This document shows positions 22,963-30,834 of a DNA stretch of 64,000 bases, one piece after another. This DNA is from an alpha proteobacterium L41A (GTDB taxonomy: Bacteria; Pseudomonadota; Alphaproteobacteria; Caulobacterales; Caulobacteraceae): positions 1-64,000 of the forward strand of contig AMYY01000004.1 of NCBI GenBank assembly GCA_000335735.1, written 5' to 3'. The position numbers and the translations under genes are program-made. Position 1 is the first letter of the stretch. Each line of letters opens with the position of its first letter. The notes under the pieces are model-generated. The model made no database searches. It saw only the letters and a program-made list of their open reading frames with translations, and was not told where the DNA came from.

Positions 22963-24005
22963 CAGACGTTCACTCCCAGGCGGGCGGCGACTTCCGGATT
23001 GACCGGTCCCTCGACGCGTATGGCGATGTGCTGGCCCTTGCGACCCATGCGGCCGGTGGTCAGCGGTATGGAGCCGGCGCGAATCGAAACCTCGGAATCC
23101 GGCGTGGCGTTCAGCATCATCGTGTCGCCGACCTTGAGGTTCAGCACGCTGGACAGGGGCATCTGCTGTTCGTCCAGGACCGCGCGGACTTCGGTTTCGG
23201 TCGTCCAGATCTCGGTGGCCAGGTGGCCTTCCCAGATGTTGTCGCGGCCGAACTTCTCGCCCATGAACTGCTGCAGCAGCATCTTGCGGATCGGCTCCAG
23301 CGTCGCATAGGGCAGCAGCAGCTCGATGCGGCCGCCGCGATCCTCCATGTCGATCCGCAGCTTGATCAGGATAGCCGCGTTGGCGGGACGCGCGATGGCG
23401 GCGAAGCGCGGGTTGGTCTCCAACCGATCCAGGTTGAAGTGGACCGGAGTCAGGGGCTCGAACGCCTGGCGCGCGTCGTTCAGCACGACCTCGACCATCC
23501 GTTGCACCAGCACCCGCTCGATAGTGGTGTAGGGCCGGCCTTCGATGCGCAGCGCCGCCGTGCCGCGACGACCGCCCAGCAGCACGTCGACGATCGAATA
23601 GATCAGGTTCGAATCGACCGTCAGCAGGCCGTAGTTATCCAGCTCTTCGGCGCGAAACACCGCCAGGATGGCCGGCAGCGGGATCGAGTTCAGATAGTCG
23701 CCAAACCGGATCGACGAAATATTGTCTAGGCTGACCTCGACGTTGTCGGAGGTGAAGTTGCGCAAGGATGTCGTCATCAACCGCACCAGGCGGTCGAACA
23801 CGATCTCCAGCATCGGCAGACGCTCGTAGCTGACGAGCGCGGAGTTGATGATGGCCCGGATGCCCGAGCGTTCGGAACCGTCGTCGTCGCCCAGATCGAA
23901 GCCTAGCAGGCTGTCGATCTCATCCTGATTCAGGACGCGCTCGGACAGGGCGTCGCCGGGATCGCCCAGACCGCCGAACGGATCGAGTTGCGCCGCGTCC
24001 GTCAT
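22962..24005 (-). CDS. fliM: flagellar motor switch protein FliM
   Basis: A 347-residue C-ring protein. The N-terminal VLNQDEIDSLLGF (about 24-36) is the CheY-P binding peptide. The CheC-like middle domain and a C-terminal SpoA domain (about 265-340) follow. FliM binds FliG and FliN and sets rotation direction. The gene is two bases after fliL and starts the tightly coupled fliL-fliM-DUF6468-motE unit. Confidence 0.97.
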   Translation of the reverse strand: MTDAAQLDPFGGLGDPGDALSERVLNQDEIDSLLGFDLGDDDGSERSGIRAIINSALVSYERLPMLEIVFDRLVRLMTTSLRNFTSDNVEVSLDNISSIRFGDYLNSIPLPAILAVFRAEELDNYGLLTVDSNLIYSIVDVLLGGRRGTAALRIEGRPYTTIERVLVQRMVEVVLNDARQAFEPLTPVHFNLDRLETNPRFAAIARPANAAILIKLRIDMEDRGGRIELLLPYATLEPIRKMLLQQFMGEKFGRDNIWEGHLATEIWTTETEVRAVLDEQQMPLSSVLNLKVGDTMMLNATPDSEVSIRAGSIPLTTGRMGRKGQHIAIRVEGPVNPEVAARLGVNV

Positions 24006-24007
24006 GC

Positions 24008-24676
24008 CTATTGAACCAGCATTTCTTCGATCAGCACGGCGTCGACCTTGCCCGGGGCGGCGATCAGGTTGACGCGGCGCAGAATCTCGGCGCGCAGCTG
24101 ATAGGTGCCGGCCGAGCCGCTGAGGTCCTCGGGACGAAGTTCGCGCACGAAGCCGGTGAACATGTCCTGCAGACGCGGCATCTCTTCCTGCAGATGGGTC
24201 GCGACCTCGGCGTCCTGCATCTCCAGCGTCAGCTTCAGTTTCAGGAAGGTCGGACGGCCATCGGGCGACTGAATGTTCATGACCATGTCGGGCAGGGTGT
24301 AGAAGGTGACGCCATCCGGCCCTTCAGAAATGACGCCCAGCGCAGGATCGGCCTCGCCTTCCTTGCCGCCGCCGTGACCGCCGCCTTCCTTCTTCTCTTC
24401 CTTTTTTTCGGCCTTATCAGCCTTCTCTTCTCCGTGGCCGGCTTCGGCCTCGGCGCCGTGCGCTTCGGCGGGCTTGGGCTTCAGCATGAAGAAGGCGGCC
24501 GCCCCCCCGCCGCCCAGCACCAACAGGGCGACCGGCGCGATGATGAACAGCAGCGGGATTTTCTTTTTCTTGGGCGCGGCGGCGTCGCCCTCGGCGACCT
24601 CGCCTTCGGTCACTGCCGGCAGATTGGCGTCGGCGTCGGCCGCAGGCGCACCCTTCTTCTTGCCGAACTTGAACAT
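24008..24676 (-). CDS. fliL: flagellar basal body protein FliL
   Basis: A 222-residue single-pass protein: Lys-rich cytoplasmic start, membrane helix about 41-66, a charged Glu/Lys/Gly/His-rich periplasmic linker (about 75-110), and the conserved FliL domain with FYTLPDMVMNIQ and FLKLKLTLEM. It ends in LIEEMLVQ, the usual FliL tail. FliL surrounds the stator and raises torque. It leads the operon; a CtrA-like box lies 46 bp before the start. Confidence 0.95.
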   Translation of the reverse strand: MFKFGKKKGAPAADADANLPAVTEGEVAEGDAAAPKKKKIPLLFIIAPVALLVLGGGGAAAFFMLKPKPAEAHGAEAEAGHGEEKADKAEKKEEKKEGGGHGGGKEGEADPALGVISEGPDGVTFYTLPDMVMNIQSPDGRPTFLKLKLTLEMQDAEVATHLQEEMPRLQDMFTGFVRELRPEDLSGSAGTYQLRAEILRRVNLIAAPGKVDAVLIEEMLVQ

Positions 24677-24721
24677 GCGCGCGCCCCGGAGACTCTCTCA
24701 CGACGAGGATCGTCCGGTTTG

Positions 24722-24738
24722 GTTAACGCGACGTTTAC
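24722..24738 (-). promoter_or_regulatory. CtrA-like box upstream of fliL
   Basis: On the minus strand TAAA-N7-TTAAC, one base off the CtrA consensus TTAA-N7-TTAAC. The 16-bp word TTAACGCGACGTTTAC (plus strand) also occurs unchanged in the fliF promoter. It is 46 bp before the fliL start. CtrA control of fliL is established in C. crescentus. Confidence 0.6.
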
Positions 24739-24746
24739 AATGGGCA

Positions 24747-24758
24747 GGATTTGCCGGG
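24747..24758 (-). promoter_or_regulatory. possible FlbD (ftr-like) site
   Basis: The minus strand reads CCCGGCAAATCC, close to the CCCGGCA-rich ftr element bound by FlbD in C. crescentus as I remember it. It lies about 55-65 bp upstream of the flgF sigma-54 promoter, a suitable enhancer position. Confidence 0.4.
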
Positions 24759-24810
24759 TCGAAAGCGGCCCGATCCTGTTCAAACCCGCATTCCGCCTGA
24801 ATTAACCCTG

Positions 24811-24826
24811 TTGGCACGGCCGTTGC
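24811..24826 (+). promoter_or_regulatory. sigma-54 promoter of flgFGAH
   Basis: TTGGCAC-N5-TTGC with GG and GC separated by exactly 10 bp, a full match to the -24/-12 consensus. It ends 30 bp before the flgF GTG. Class III flagellar genes of Caulobacter use sigma-54 with FlbD, and flbD is in this window. Confidence 0.9.
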
Positions 24827-24856
24827 GAGAGGCTGAGGCGAAGGAGCACGCCTCTC

Positions 24857-25597
24857 GTGGAAAACGCCGCCTATATCGGACTGTCACGCCAGATGACGCT
24901 GCGTCGCGAACTGGACATCGTGGCCAACAACGTCGCCAACGCCAACACCACCGGCTTCAAGGTCGAGCAGTTGATGCTTGGAACCGAAATCGGCCAGCGG
25001 GCGCGCAACGATTCGATCCGCCCGTCTGCCAGCTTCGTGCTGGACAATGGCGTCGGTCGCGACTTCGGCCAGGGTTCGATGCAGCAGACGGGCCGCGCGC
25101 TGGACTTCGCCATTTCCGGCGAGGGCGCCTTCTTCACCGTACGTGATGGGGCCAACGGCGAGGCCTACACCCGCGACGGCGCCTTCACCCTCGATCCAGA
25201 AGGGCGTCTGACCACCAAACAGGGTCAGGCCGTCCTTGGCGGCGGCGCGGAGATCGTGCTGGACCCGGCGCTCGGCGCGCCCAGCGTCGGCGCCGACGGC
25301 ACAATCACCCAGAACGGACAGGCCACCGGCCGGCTGTCGGTCGTACGTTTCGATACGCTGGGCGTGCTCGAAAAGGGCGGCGACAGCCTCTACCGCAACA
25401 CGTCCAACGCCCAGCCGATCGAGGCCGCCGACGCCCAGGTTCATCAGGGCTCGCTGGAATCTTCCAACGTCAATCCGTTGATCGAAATCACCAATCTCGT
25501 CGAGATCAGCCGCGCCTACGAGAGCATTTCTAAGTTGATCGAAAACACCACAGACCTGAGCCGTCGCGCCGTCGAGCGCCTCGGCAAGGCCGCTTAA
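24857..25597 (+). CDS. flgF: flagellar basal-body rod protein FlgF
   Basis: A 246-residue proximal rod protein. The N-terminus carries the rod/hook signature IVANNVANANTTGFK, and the C-terminus has the helix LVEISRAYESISKLI typical of axial proteins. It starts at GTG 24857 with AAGGAG upstream. It is the first gene of flgF-flgG-flgA-flgH and has a sigma-54 promoter. FlgF connects the proximal rod and FlgG. Confidence 0.95.
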   Translation: MENAAYIGLSRQMTLRRELDIVANNVANANTTGFKVEQLMLGTEIGQRARNDSIRPSASFVLDNGVGRDFGQGSMQQTGRALDFAISGEGAFFTVRDGANGEAYTRDGAFTLDPEGRLTTKQGQAVLGGGAEIVLDPALGAPSVGADGTITQNGQATGRLSVVRFDTLGVLEKGGDSLYRNTSNAQPIEAADAQVHQGSLESSNVNPLIEITNLVEISRAYESISKLIENTTDLSRRAVERLGKAA

Positions 25598-25611
25598 GGG
25601 AGAGCCGGAAC

Positions 25612-26400
25612 GTGCGCGCTCTGAGAACCGCAGCTTCGGGCATGGCCGCCCAGCAGCTGAACGTGGAGGTCATCTCCAACAACATCGCCAACATGAACAC
25701 GGTGGGCTTCAAGAAGCAGCGCGCCGAGTTTCAGGACCTGCTGTACCAGAACGTCGAACGCATGGGGGCCCAGTCCTCGGCCTCCGGCACCGTGGTTCCG
25801 ACCGGCATCCAGATCGGCGCGGGCGTCAAGGCGGGGGCCGTCTATCGCGTCACCGAACAGGGCACGCCGCAGATGACCGGCAACCCGTACGACATGGCCA
25901 TCGACGGCAAGGGCTATTTCCAGATCAGCCTGCCCTCAGGCGAAAAGGCCTACACCCGCGCCGGCAATCTGCAGGTCAATCCGGAAGGCCAGATGGTGAC
26001 CGACGACGGCTATCTGCTGGAGCCGGCGATCACCATCCCGCAGGACGCGACCAAGGTGTCGATCTCCAAGACGGGTCTGGTTCAGGTGACCCAGGCGGGG
26101 CAGCCCGCGCCAACCACCGTTGGTCAGATCGAACTGGCCAGCTTCTTCAACGAAGCCGGTCTGGAAGCCATTGGCGACAACCTGCTGCTGGAAACCGCCG
26201 CGTCCGGGCCGGCGATCGTCGGGACGCCCGGCGATGCAGGTTACGGCCAGATCATGCAGGCCTACACCGAGGCGTCGAACGTGGACGCGGTGGCTGAAAT
26301 CAGCGCCCTGATCGTCGCGCAACGCGCCTATGAGATGAACTCCAAGGTCATCAGCACCGCCGACCAGATGCTGTCGGTCGCGTCGCAAGTGAAGGGCTAG
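25612..26400 (+). CDS. flgG: flagellar distal rod protein FlgG
   Basis: A 262-residue axial protein with the N-terminal VISNNIANMNTVGFKKQRAEF and C-terminal AEISALIVAQRAYEMNSKV signatures. It starts at GTG 25612 with GGGAGA upstream, 14 nt after flgF. FlgG builds the distal rod across the periplasm. Confidence 0.96.
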   Translation: MRALRTAASGMAAQQLNVEVISNNIANMNTVGFKKQRAEFQDLLYQNVERMGAQSSASGTVVPTGIQIGAGVKAGAVYRVTEQGTPQMTGNPYDMAIDGKGYFQISLPSGEKAYTRAGNLQVNPEGQMVTDDGYLLEPAITIPQDATKVSISKTGLVQVTQAGQPAPTTVGQIELASFFNEAGLEAIGDNLLLETAASGPAIVGTPGDAGYGQIMQAYTEASNVDAVAEISALIVAQRAYEMNSKVISTADQMLSVASQVKG

Positions 26401-26404
26401 GGCC

Positions 26405-27019
26405 ATGACCATGATCCGTACCCTGATGCTCGCCGGCGCCGTCAGCGCGATCGCCGGCGCCGCCCTCGCCAACCCTGTCGTGCTGCGCGCCAACCCCGTG
26501 GACGACGACGGCCGCGTTACTCTGGGCGACATCTTCGAGGGCGCGGGCGCCGCGGCCAATGTCGCCGTCGCCGAACGCGTCGGTCCCTCGGTCGTGTTGG
26601 ACGCCGGTCAACTTCAGGCCCAGGCGCGCCAGGCGGGCCTGGACTGGAGCAATCCCAACGGCCTGCGCCGCGTCGCCGTGCGGCGTTCGGCTGGAGCTGT
26701 TCAGACCGTGGCCGAGGCCGCGCCGACGGATGCCGTCCAGGCCGTCCAGCCCATCGCCCGCGCCGCCTATCGCCCCGGCGCCGCGCCACAGGTCATCGCC
26801 CGCAACGACATGGTGCGCGTCACCTATCAGGTCGGCGGCGTGAACCTGGCTGTCATGGGCAAGGCCATGCGCAGCGCCGGTCTGGGCGAGCCGGTCGCCG
26901 TCATGAACACCACTTCCAACCGCGTCATCGATGCGGTCGCTTCTGGCCCCGGCCAGGCCATCGCCGGCCCCGGCGCCGACATGGCCCGCGCCAATCCCCA
27001 ACAGTTCGCCGCCCGCTAG
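26405..27019 (+). CDS. flgA: flagellar P-ring assembly protein FlgA
   Basis: A 204-residue periplasmic protein with a Sec signal peptide (about 1-22). The C-terminal SAF-type region includes ARNDMVRVTYQVGGVNLAVMGKAM and VMNTTSNRVI, the FlgA hallmark. FlgA chaperones FlgI into the P ring. The gene begins four bases after flgG. The middle (about 85-125) is Ala/Val-rich and poorly conserved. Confidence 0.88.
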   Translation: MTMIRTLMLAGAVSAIAGAALANPVVLRANPVDDDGRVTLGDIFEGAGAAANVAVAERVGPSVVLDAGQLQAQARQAGLDWSNPNGLRRVAVRRSAGAVQTVAEAAPTDAVQAVQPIARAAYRPGAAPQVIARNDMVRVTYQVGGVNLAVMGKAMRSAGLGEPVAVMNTTSNRVIDAVASGPGQAIAGPGADMARANPQQFAAR

Positions 27020-27031
27020 GGAATCCCAGTC

Positions 27032-27754
27032 ATGCGTAAAGCCGTCCTGATCCTCGCCGCCCTCGCTCCGCTCGCCGCCTGCTCGACCGTCGCCGAGACG
27101 GTGCGCGGTCCGGAACTGGCCCCCATCGGCTATCCCGCCGCTTTGATCCCGGCGCAGCAGGCCTATCTGCCCGCGCGCGAGACCGCGCCGGCCAGCGCCA
27201 ACAGCCTGTGGCGCACGGGCGCCCGCACCTTCTTCGGCGACCAGCGCGCGCGCCATATCGGCGACATCCTGACGGTCAAGATCGACATCGACGATCGCGT
27301 TCAGACCCAGAACTCGACCCAGCGCTCGCGCTCCAACGAGATCAACGCCGGCGTCAGCAACCTATTCGGGCTGGAAAGCAGCCTGGGCCGCGCCTTCCCC
27401 GGCGGCTTCGATCCGTCGAAGATGGTCGGCATGGAAGGCGATCTGAAGTCGTCAGGCAATGGTTCGGTCACCCGCGCCGAGAAGGTGTCGCTGACCATCG
27501 CCGCCGTCGTTACCGACGTCCTGGCCAACGGCAACCTGGTGATCCAGGGTCGGCAGGAAGTGCGCACCAACCGCGAGGTCCGCGAACTGACCGTCGCCGG
27601 CATCGTCCGCCCCGAAGACATCTCATCGGCCAACGCCATCAATCACACCCAGATCGCCGAGGCGCGCATCTCCTACGGCGGTCGTGGCGACGTCAGCCGC
27701 GTCCAGGCCCCGCCTGTCGGTCAGGCGCTGGCGGAACGCTTCAGCCCGTTCTGA
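27032..27754 (+). CDS. flgH: flagellar L-ring protein FlgH
   Basis: A 240-residue outer-membrane lipoprotein: signal with lipobox PLAAC (Cys17), then LWRTGARTFFGDQRARHIGDILTV and the C-terminal GIVRPEDISSANAINHTQIAEARISYGGRG block diagnostic of FlgH. It forms the L ring in the outer membrane. It is 12 nt after flgA and ends the operon. Confidence 0.97.
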   Translation: MRKAVLILAALAPLAACSTVAETVRGPELAPIGYPAALIPAQQAYLPARETAPASANSLWRTGARTFFGDQRARHIGDILTVKIDIDDRVQTQNSTQRSRSNEINAGVSNLFGLESSLGRAFPGGFDPSKMVGMEGDLKSSGNGSVTRAEKVSLTIAAVVTDVLANGNLVIQGRQEVRTNREVRELTVAGIVRPEDISSANAINHTQIAEARISYGGRGDVSRVQAPPVGQALAERFSPF

Positions 27755-27864
27755 CGCGCGCCGACCCTGCGGGTTGAACTGCGGACGGATAACCGCGTTC
27801 AAGGGAAATGCGGTCGTCCGATCTCTTGCGGTCACAGCCGCGTCTGACGACATTGAGGGCGACG

Positions 27865-27882
27865 CGACGACGCGCGTCGTCG
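27865..27882. repeat. 18-bp perfect palindrome
   Basis: The 18 bases 27865-27882 (arms CGACGACGC and GCGTCGTCG) equal their own reverse complement. They lie 15 bp before the start of the next gene and 111 bp after flgH. It could be a repressor site or form a cruciform/hairpin that affects the following start. Confidence 0.5.
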
Positions 27883-27896
27883 GCGGGGGCTGACAC

Positions 27897-28325
27897 ATGA
27901 TGCTGATACTCTCCGCCCTGATGGCGGCCGCGATACAGACTGCGCCCGCCGCAGGCTGGACCTGGAGCCTGTACGAGGGCGAGGGACCGATGGTGCTGGC
28001 CAACGACATCCCCGACACCGCCAGCCTGCGCGCCACGCTGCAATGCCTGCCGGGTTCGGGCGCGGTCTCGGTCGCGGTCTATGGCGGGGATGCATCCGCC
28101 GGCTTTGCTCGCATCACCTCGGGCGGGTCGACAGCCACCAGCGAGGCCCGCGTCGGGCGTGGCGGCAAGCTGGAGACGGCCATCCCCGTCGATCACCCCG
28201 CCTTTTCCGCCTTCGTCGCGAACGGCCGGATGACGATCGCCGTCGGCGACGACGCCAGCACGATCACCGTCGAACGTCCGCACATGGCCAAGCTGCGGCG
28301 CTTCGCCGATCGCTGCGCCGGCTGA
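27897..28325 (+). CDS. secreted hypothetical protein, paralogue A
   Basis: A 142-residue protein with a short signal peptide (about 1-19). It contains a Trp pair near the mature start, ATLQCLPGSGAVSVAVYG, and a final KLRRFADRCAG, so it probably has one disulfide between Cys near 53 and the C-terminal Cys. The next gene has the same pattern, and I read them as tandem paralogues. Function unknown. Confidence 0.75.
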   Translation: MMLILSALMAAAIQTAPAAGWTWSLYEGEGPMVLANDIPDTASLRATLQCLPGSGAVSVAVYGGDASAGFARITSGGSTATSEARVGRGGKLETAIPVDHPAFSAFVANGRMTIAVGDDASTITVERPHMAKLRRFADRCAG

Positions 28326-28336
28326 GGGACTTACGT

Positions 28337-28837
28337 ATGCGTCTTCGATTGATATCAGCCTTGATCGCCGTGTCGGCTCTCGCGGCTTGCGCGACCCAGG
28401 CCCCGATGCCCGCAGCCGGCCCTGTGGCGACCGCATCGGCGCCCACGCCCATGCCCGGTTACGACTGGTTCCTGAACACCGATGGGCAGGAGGCCATGCT
28501 GGCCTACGGCGTCGCCAACAGCGACGAGGTCAAGCTGAAGCTGGCCTGTCAGGCCGGGTCCAGCGCTCTTGAACTGACGGCCGCCAGCGACAAGCCGGGC
28601 CGCGAAATCTATCTGGAATCCGGCGGCGACACCGAGCGCTATCGCGCCGCATCCGAGCCGGCCGTCGTGCATGACGGCGAACTGCTGACGGCTCAGGCCA
28701 AGACCAAGGATCCGGTCTTCCAGCGCTTCCGCCGTTTGGGCTGGATCGCCGCCTGGGCTGACGACGAACGTCACGTCTACGCCGCCCATCCCGCCGCAAA
28801 GGTGCAAATCGAGCGGTTCTTCACCGTCTGCGGTTGA
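28337..28837 (+). CDS. lipoprotein of unknown function, paralogue B
   Basis: ATG 28337 gives 166 residues with a lipoprotein signal (SALAAC). The mature part, YDWFLNTDGQEAMLAYG, then KLKLACQAGSSALELT, a hydrophilic centre and the end IERFFTVCG, follows the same plan as paralogue A: W, a LxC motif, and a C-terminal F-x-x-x-C. It starts 11 nt after gene A. The frame is open upstream but lacks a signal, so I reject the longer form. Confidence 0.75.
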   Translation: MRLRLISALIAVSALAACATQAPMPAAGPVATASAPTPMPGYDWFLNTDGQEAMLAYGVANSDEVKLKLACQAGSSALELTAASDKPGREIYLESGGDTERYRAASEPAVVHDGELLTAQAKTKDPVFQRFRRLGWIAAWADDERHVYAAHPAAKVQIERFFTVCG

Positions 28838-28863
28838 CGCATCGGCTCTGCTCGGCTTGCGTG

Positions 28864-28882
28864 CCCCTCCTGACAGGAGGGG
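28864..28882 (+). promoter_or_regulatory. hairpin covering the Shine-Dalgarno of the DUF885 gene
   Basis: CCCCTCCT (28864-28871) and AGGAGGGG (28875-28882) form a perfect 8-bp stem with a GAC triloop. The right arm is the whole ribosome binding site of the gene starting at 28887. No T-run follows, so it is not a terminator; it could tune translation. Confidence 0.65.
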
Positions 28883-28886
28883 CGTC

Positions 28887-30674
28887 ATGAAGATTTCTTA
28901 TCTGGCTGTTGCAGCCATGCTTGCGGCCGGGTCGCCGATCGCGGCTGTGGCGCAGACGCCGCCCGCCGCCGTCGCAGCTGCGCCGGAAGACGCCGCGCTG
29001 AACGCCGTCATCGCCGACTACGAGACCTATCTGAAGTCCGTCGATCCCATCTCGGCCGGCGGTGAGGGCGATGTCGAGGCGATGGGCCGCGTGCCCGACC
29101 TGTCGCGCGAATTCGAACTGGCCCAGCGCGCGCCGCTGGAAGGGTTCGTGCGGCGATTGACGGCCATCGACCCGGCAAGTCTTTCCCACGCCGGCGGCAT
29201 CAACCACGCCTTCCTGCTCTATACGCTCAACCGCAGCCTGGAAGGGTTGGACTACGACACCAGCCGCCTGGCGTTCGACTCCGAAGGCGGCCCCGGAACC
29301 TGGGCGCTCTACGTCGGCGGCAGCACGCGCCTGAACTCGGTCGCGGAGGCAGAGGCCTATATCAAGCGTACCCGGGGCTTCGGCCAAATCTACGCCCAGA
29401 CGACCGCCAACGCCCGGCGCGGCCTGGACACCGGCCTGGTCCAGGCCCGATCCGTGACAGAAAGCGCCCTGACGCTGGCGCGAAACGATGTAGCGATCAA
29501 GTCGGACGCCGAGCCGCTGCTGAAGCCCCTGTTGACCCTGCCCTCGACCGTGTCTCAAGCGGACAAGGATCGACTGAGCGCAGAGGCGACGGCGGCAGTT
29601 TCGGAAACGATCCTTCCTGCGCGCCGGGCATGGCTGACCTTCCTAGAAACCGAATACCTGCCCAAGGCGCCGGTCCAGCCGGGCATCGGCAATCGGCCCG
29701 GCGGCAAGGCACTGTACGCCTATCTGGTGCGCGGCCACACGACGACCGGCCTGACGCCGGACCAGATCCACCAGATCGGCTTGGACGAGGTCGCGCGCAT
29801 CCGCGCCCGTATGGATGTGGAGATGAAGGCGTCGGGCTGGACCGGCGACTTCGCCGGCTTTCTGAACTTCCTGCGCACGGATCCTCAGTTCTATGCGACC
29901 AGCCGCGAGGCCTTGTTGCAGCAGGCGTCGGAGATGGCCAAGCGCGCGGACGGCGGCCTGCCGCCCCTGTTCGCCACCCTGCCCCGCCTGACCTACGACG
30001 TGCAGCCCGTGCCGCCGCAGATCGAGGAAAACTACACCACCGGCCGCTACAACGGCGGTTCGATGCAAAACGGCGTTTCGGCCCATTACATCGTCAACAC
30101 GTCCAAGCTGGATCAGCGTCCGCTTTACGAGTTGCCCGCCCTGACCCTGCATGAGGCCGTTCCGGGCCATCACCTCCAGATCGCCTTGCAGCAGGAAGCG
30201 CCCGGCCAACCCTATTTCCGCCGTCAGGCCAATGTGAGCGCCTATACCGAGGGCTGGGGCCTGTATGCCGAATATCTGGGCGAGGAGATGGGCTTCTATC
30301 GCACGCCTTACGAACGGTTCGGCCGCCTGTCGTACGAGATGTGGCGCGCGTGCCGACTGGTCGCGGACACTGGCCTGCACTGGATGGGCTGGACCGAAGA
30401 ACAGGCCCGCGCCTGTTTCCGCGATAACTCGGCGCTCGCGCCCCACAACATCGAAACCGAACTTCAGCGCTATATCGGCTGGCCCGGCCAGGCCACGGCC
30501 TACAAGATCGGCGAAATCCGCCTGCGCGAGATTCGCGCGCGGGCCGAGCGAGAACTGGGGCCGAAATTCAACGTCCGCACCTTCCACGACGCCCTGCTGG
30601 TCGAGGGACCGCTGCCGCTGGCGCTGCTGGACCAGCGGATGGACGCCTGGATCGCGGAGCAGAAGGCGAAATAG
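28887..30674 (+). CDS. DUF885 family zinc peptidase-like protein
   Basis: A 595-residue secreted protein: signal peptide to about residue 23 (VAQ), then an all-helical metalloprotease fold with HEAVPGHH at 422-429 and YTEGWGLYAEYLGEE near 455, the zinc-binding and Glu motifs of DUF885/gluzincin-like enzymes. These are assumed peptidases of the periplasm, with substrates mostly unknown. ATG 28887 has a near-perfect SD, locked in a hairpin. Confidence 0.9.
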   Translation: MKISYLAVAAMLAAGSPIAAVAQTPPAAVAAAPEDAALNAVIADYETYLKSVDPISAGGEGDVEAMGRVPDLSREFELAQRAPLEGFVRRLTAIDPASLSHAGGINHAFLLYTLNRSLEGLDYDTSRLAFDSEGGPGTWALYVGGSTRLNSVAEAEAYIKRTRGFGQIYAQTTANARRGLDTGLVQARSVTESALTLARNDVAIKSDAEPLLKPLLTLPSTVSQADKDRLSAEATAAVSETILPARRAWLTFLETEYLPKAPVQPGIGNRPGGKALYAYLVRGHTTTGLTPDQIHQIGLDEVARIRARMDVEMKASGWTGDFAGFLNFLRTDPQFYATSREALLQQASEMAKRADGGLPPLFATLPRLTYDVQPVPPQIEENYTTGRYNGGSMQNGVSAHYIVNTSKLDQRPLYELPALTLHEAVPGHHLQIALQQEAPGQPYFRRQANVSAYTEGWGLYAEYLGEEMGFYRTPYERFGRLSYEMWRACRLVADTGLHWMGWTEEQARACFRDNSALAPHNIETELQRYIGWPGQATAYKIGEIRLREIRARAERELGPKFNVRTFHDALLVEGPLPLALLDQRMDAWIAEQKAK

Positions 30675-30683
30675 CAGAAGCGT

Positions 30684-30828
30684 CGTCTCCTCCCCGCTTC
30701 GTGGGGAAGTGGCTCGGAGCGAAGCGGAGACACGGAGGGGTTCTTAACCGCATCACAGGCCGCTTGTGGGACTTCAAGAGCCCCTCCACCGCTTCGCGGT
30801 CCCCCTCCCCACAAGTGGGGAGGAGACG
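30684..30828. repeat. intergenic inverted repeat element
   Basis: CGTCTCCTCCCC at 30684-30695 is repeated in inverse at 30817-30828, with inner blocks CCTCC..GCTTCGC and GCGAAGC..GGAGG also facing each other. This fills the gap between the convergent DUF885 and cysK genes. Alphaproteobacterial genomes carry many such palindromic intergenic units; it may act as a two-way transcription stop. Confidence 0.65.
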
Positions 30829-30834
30829 ATGGGC

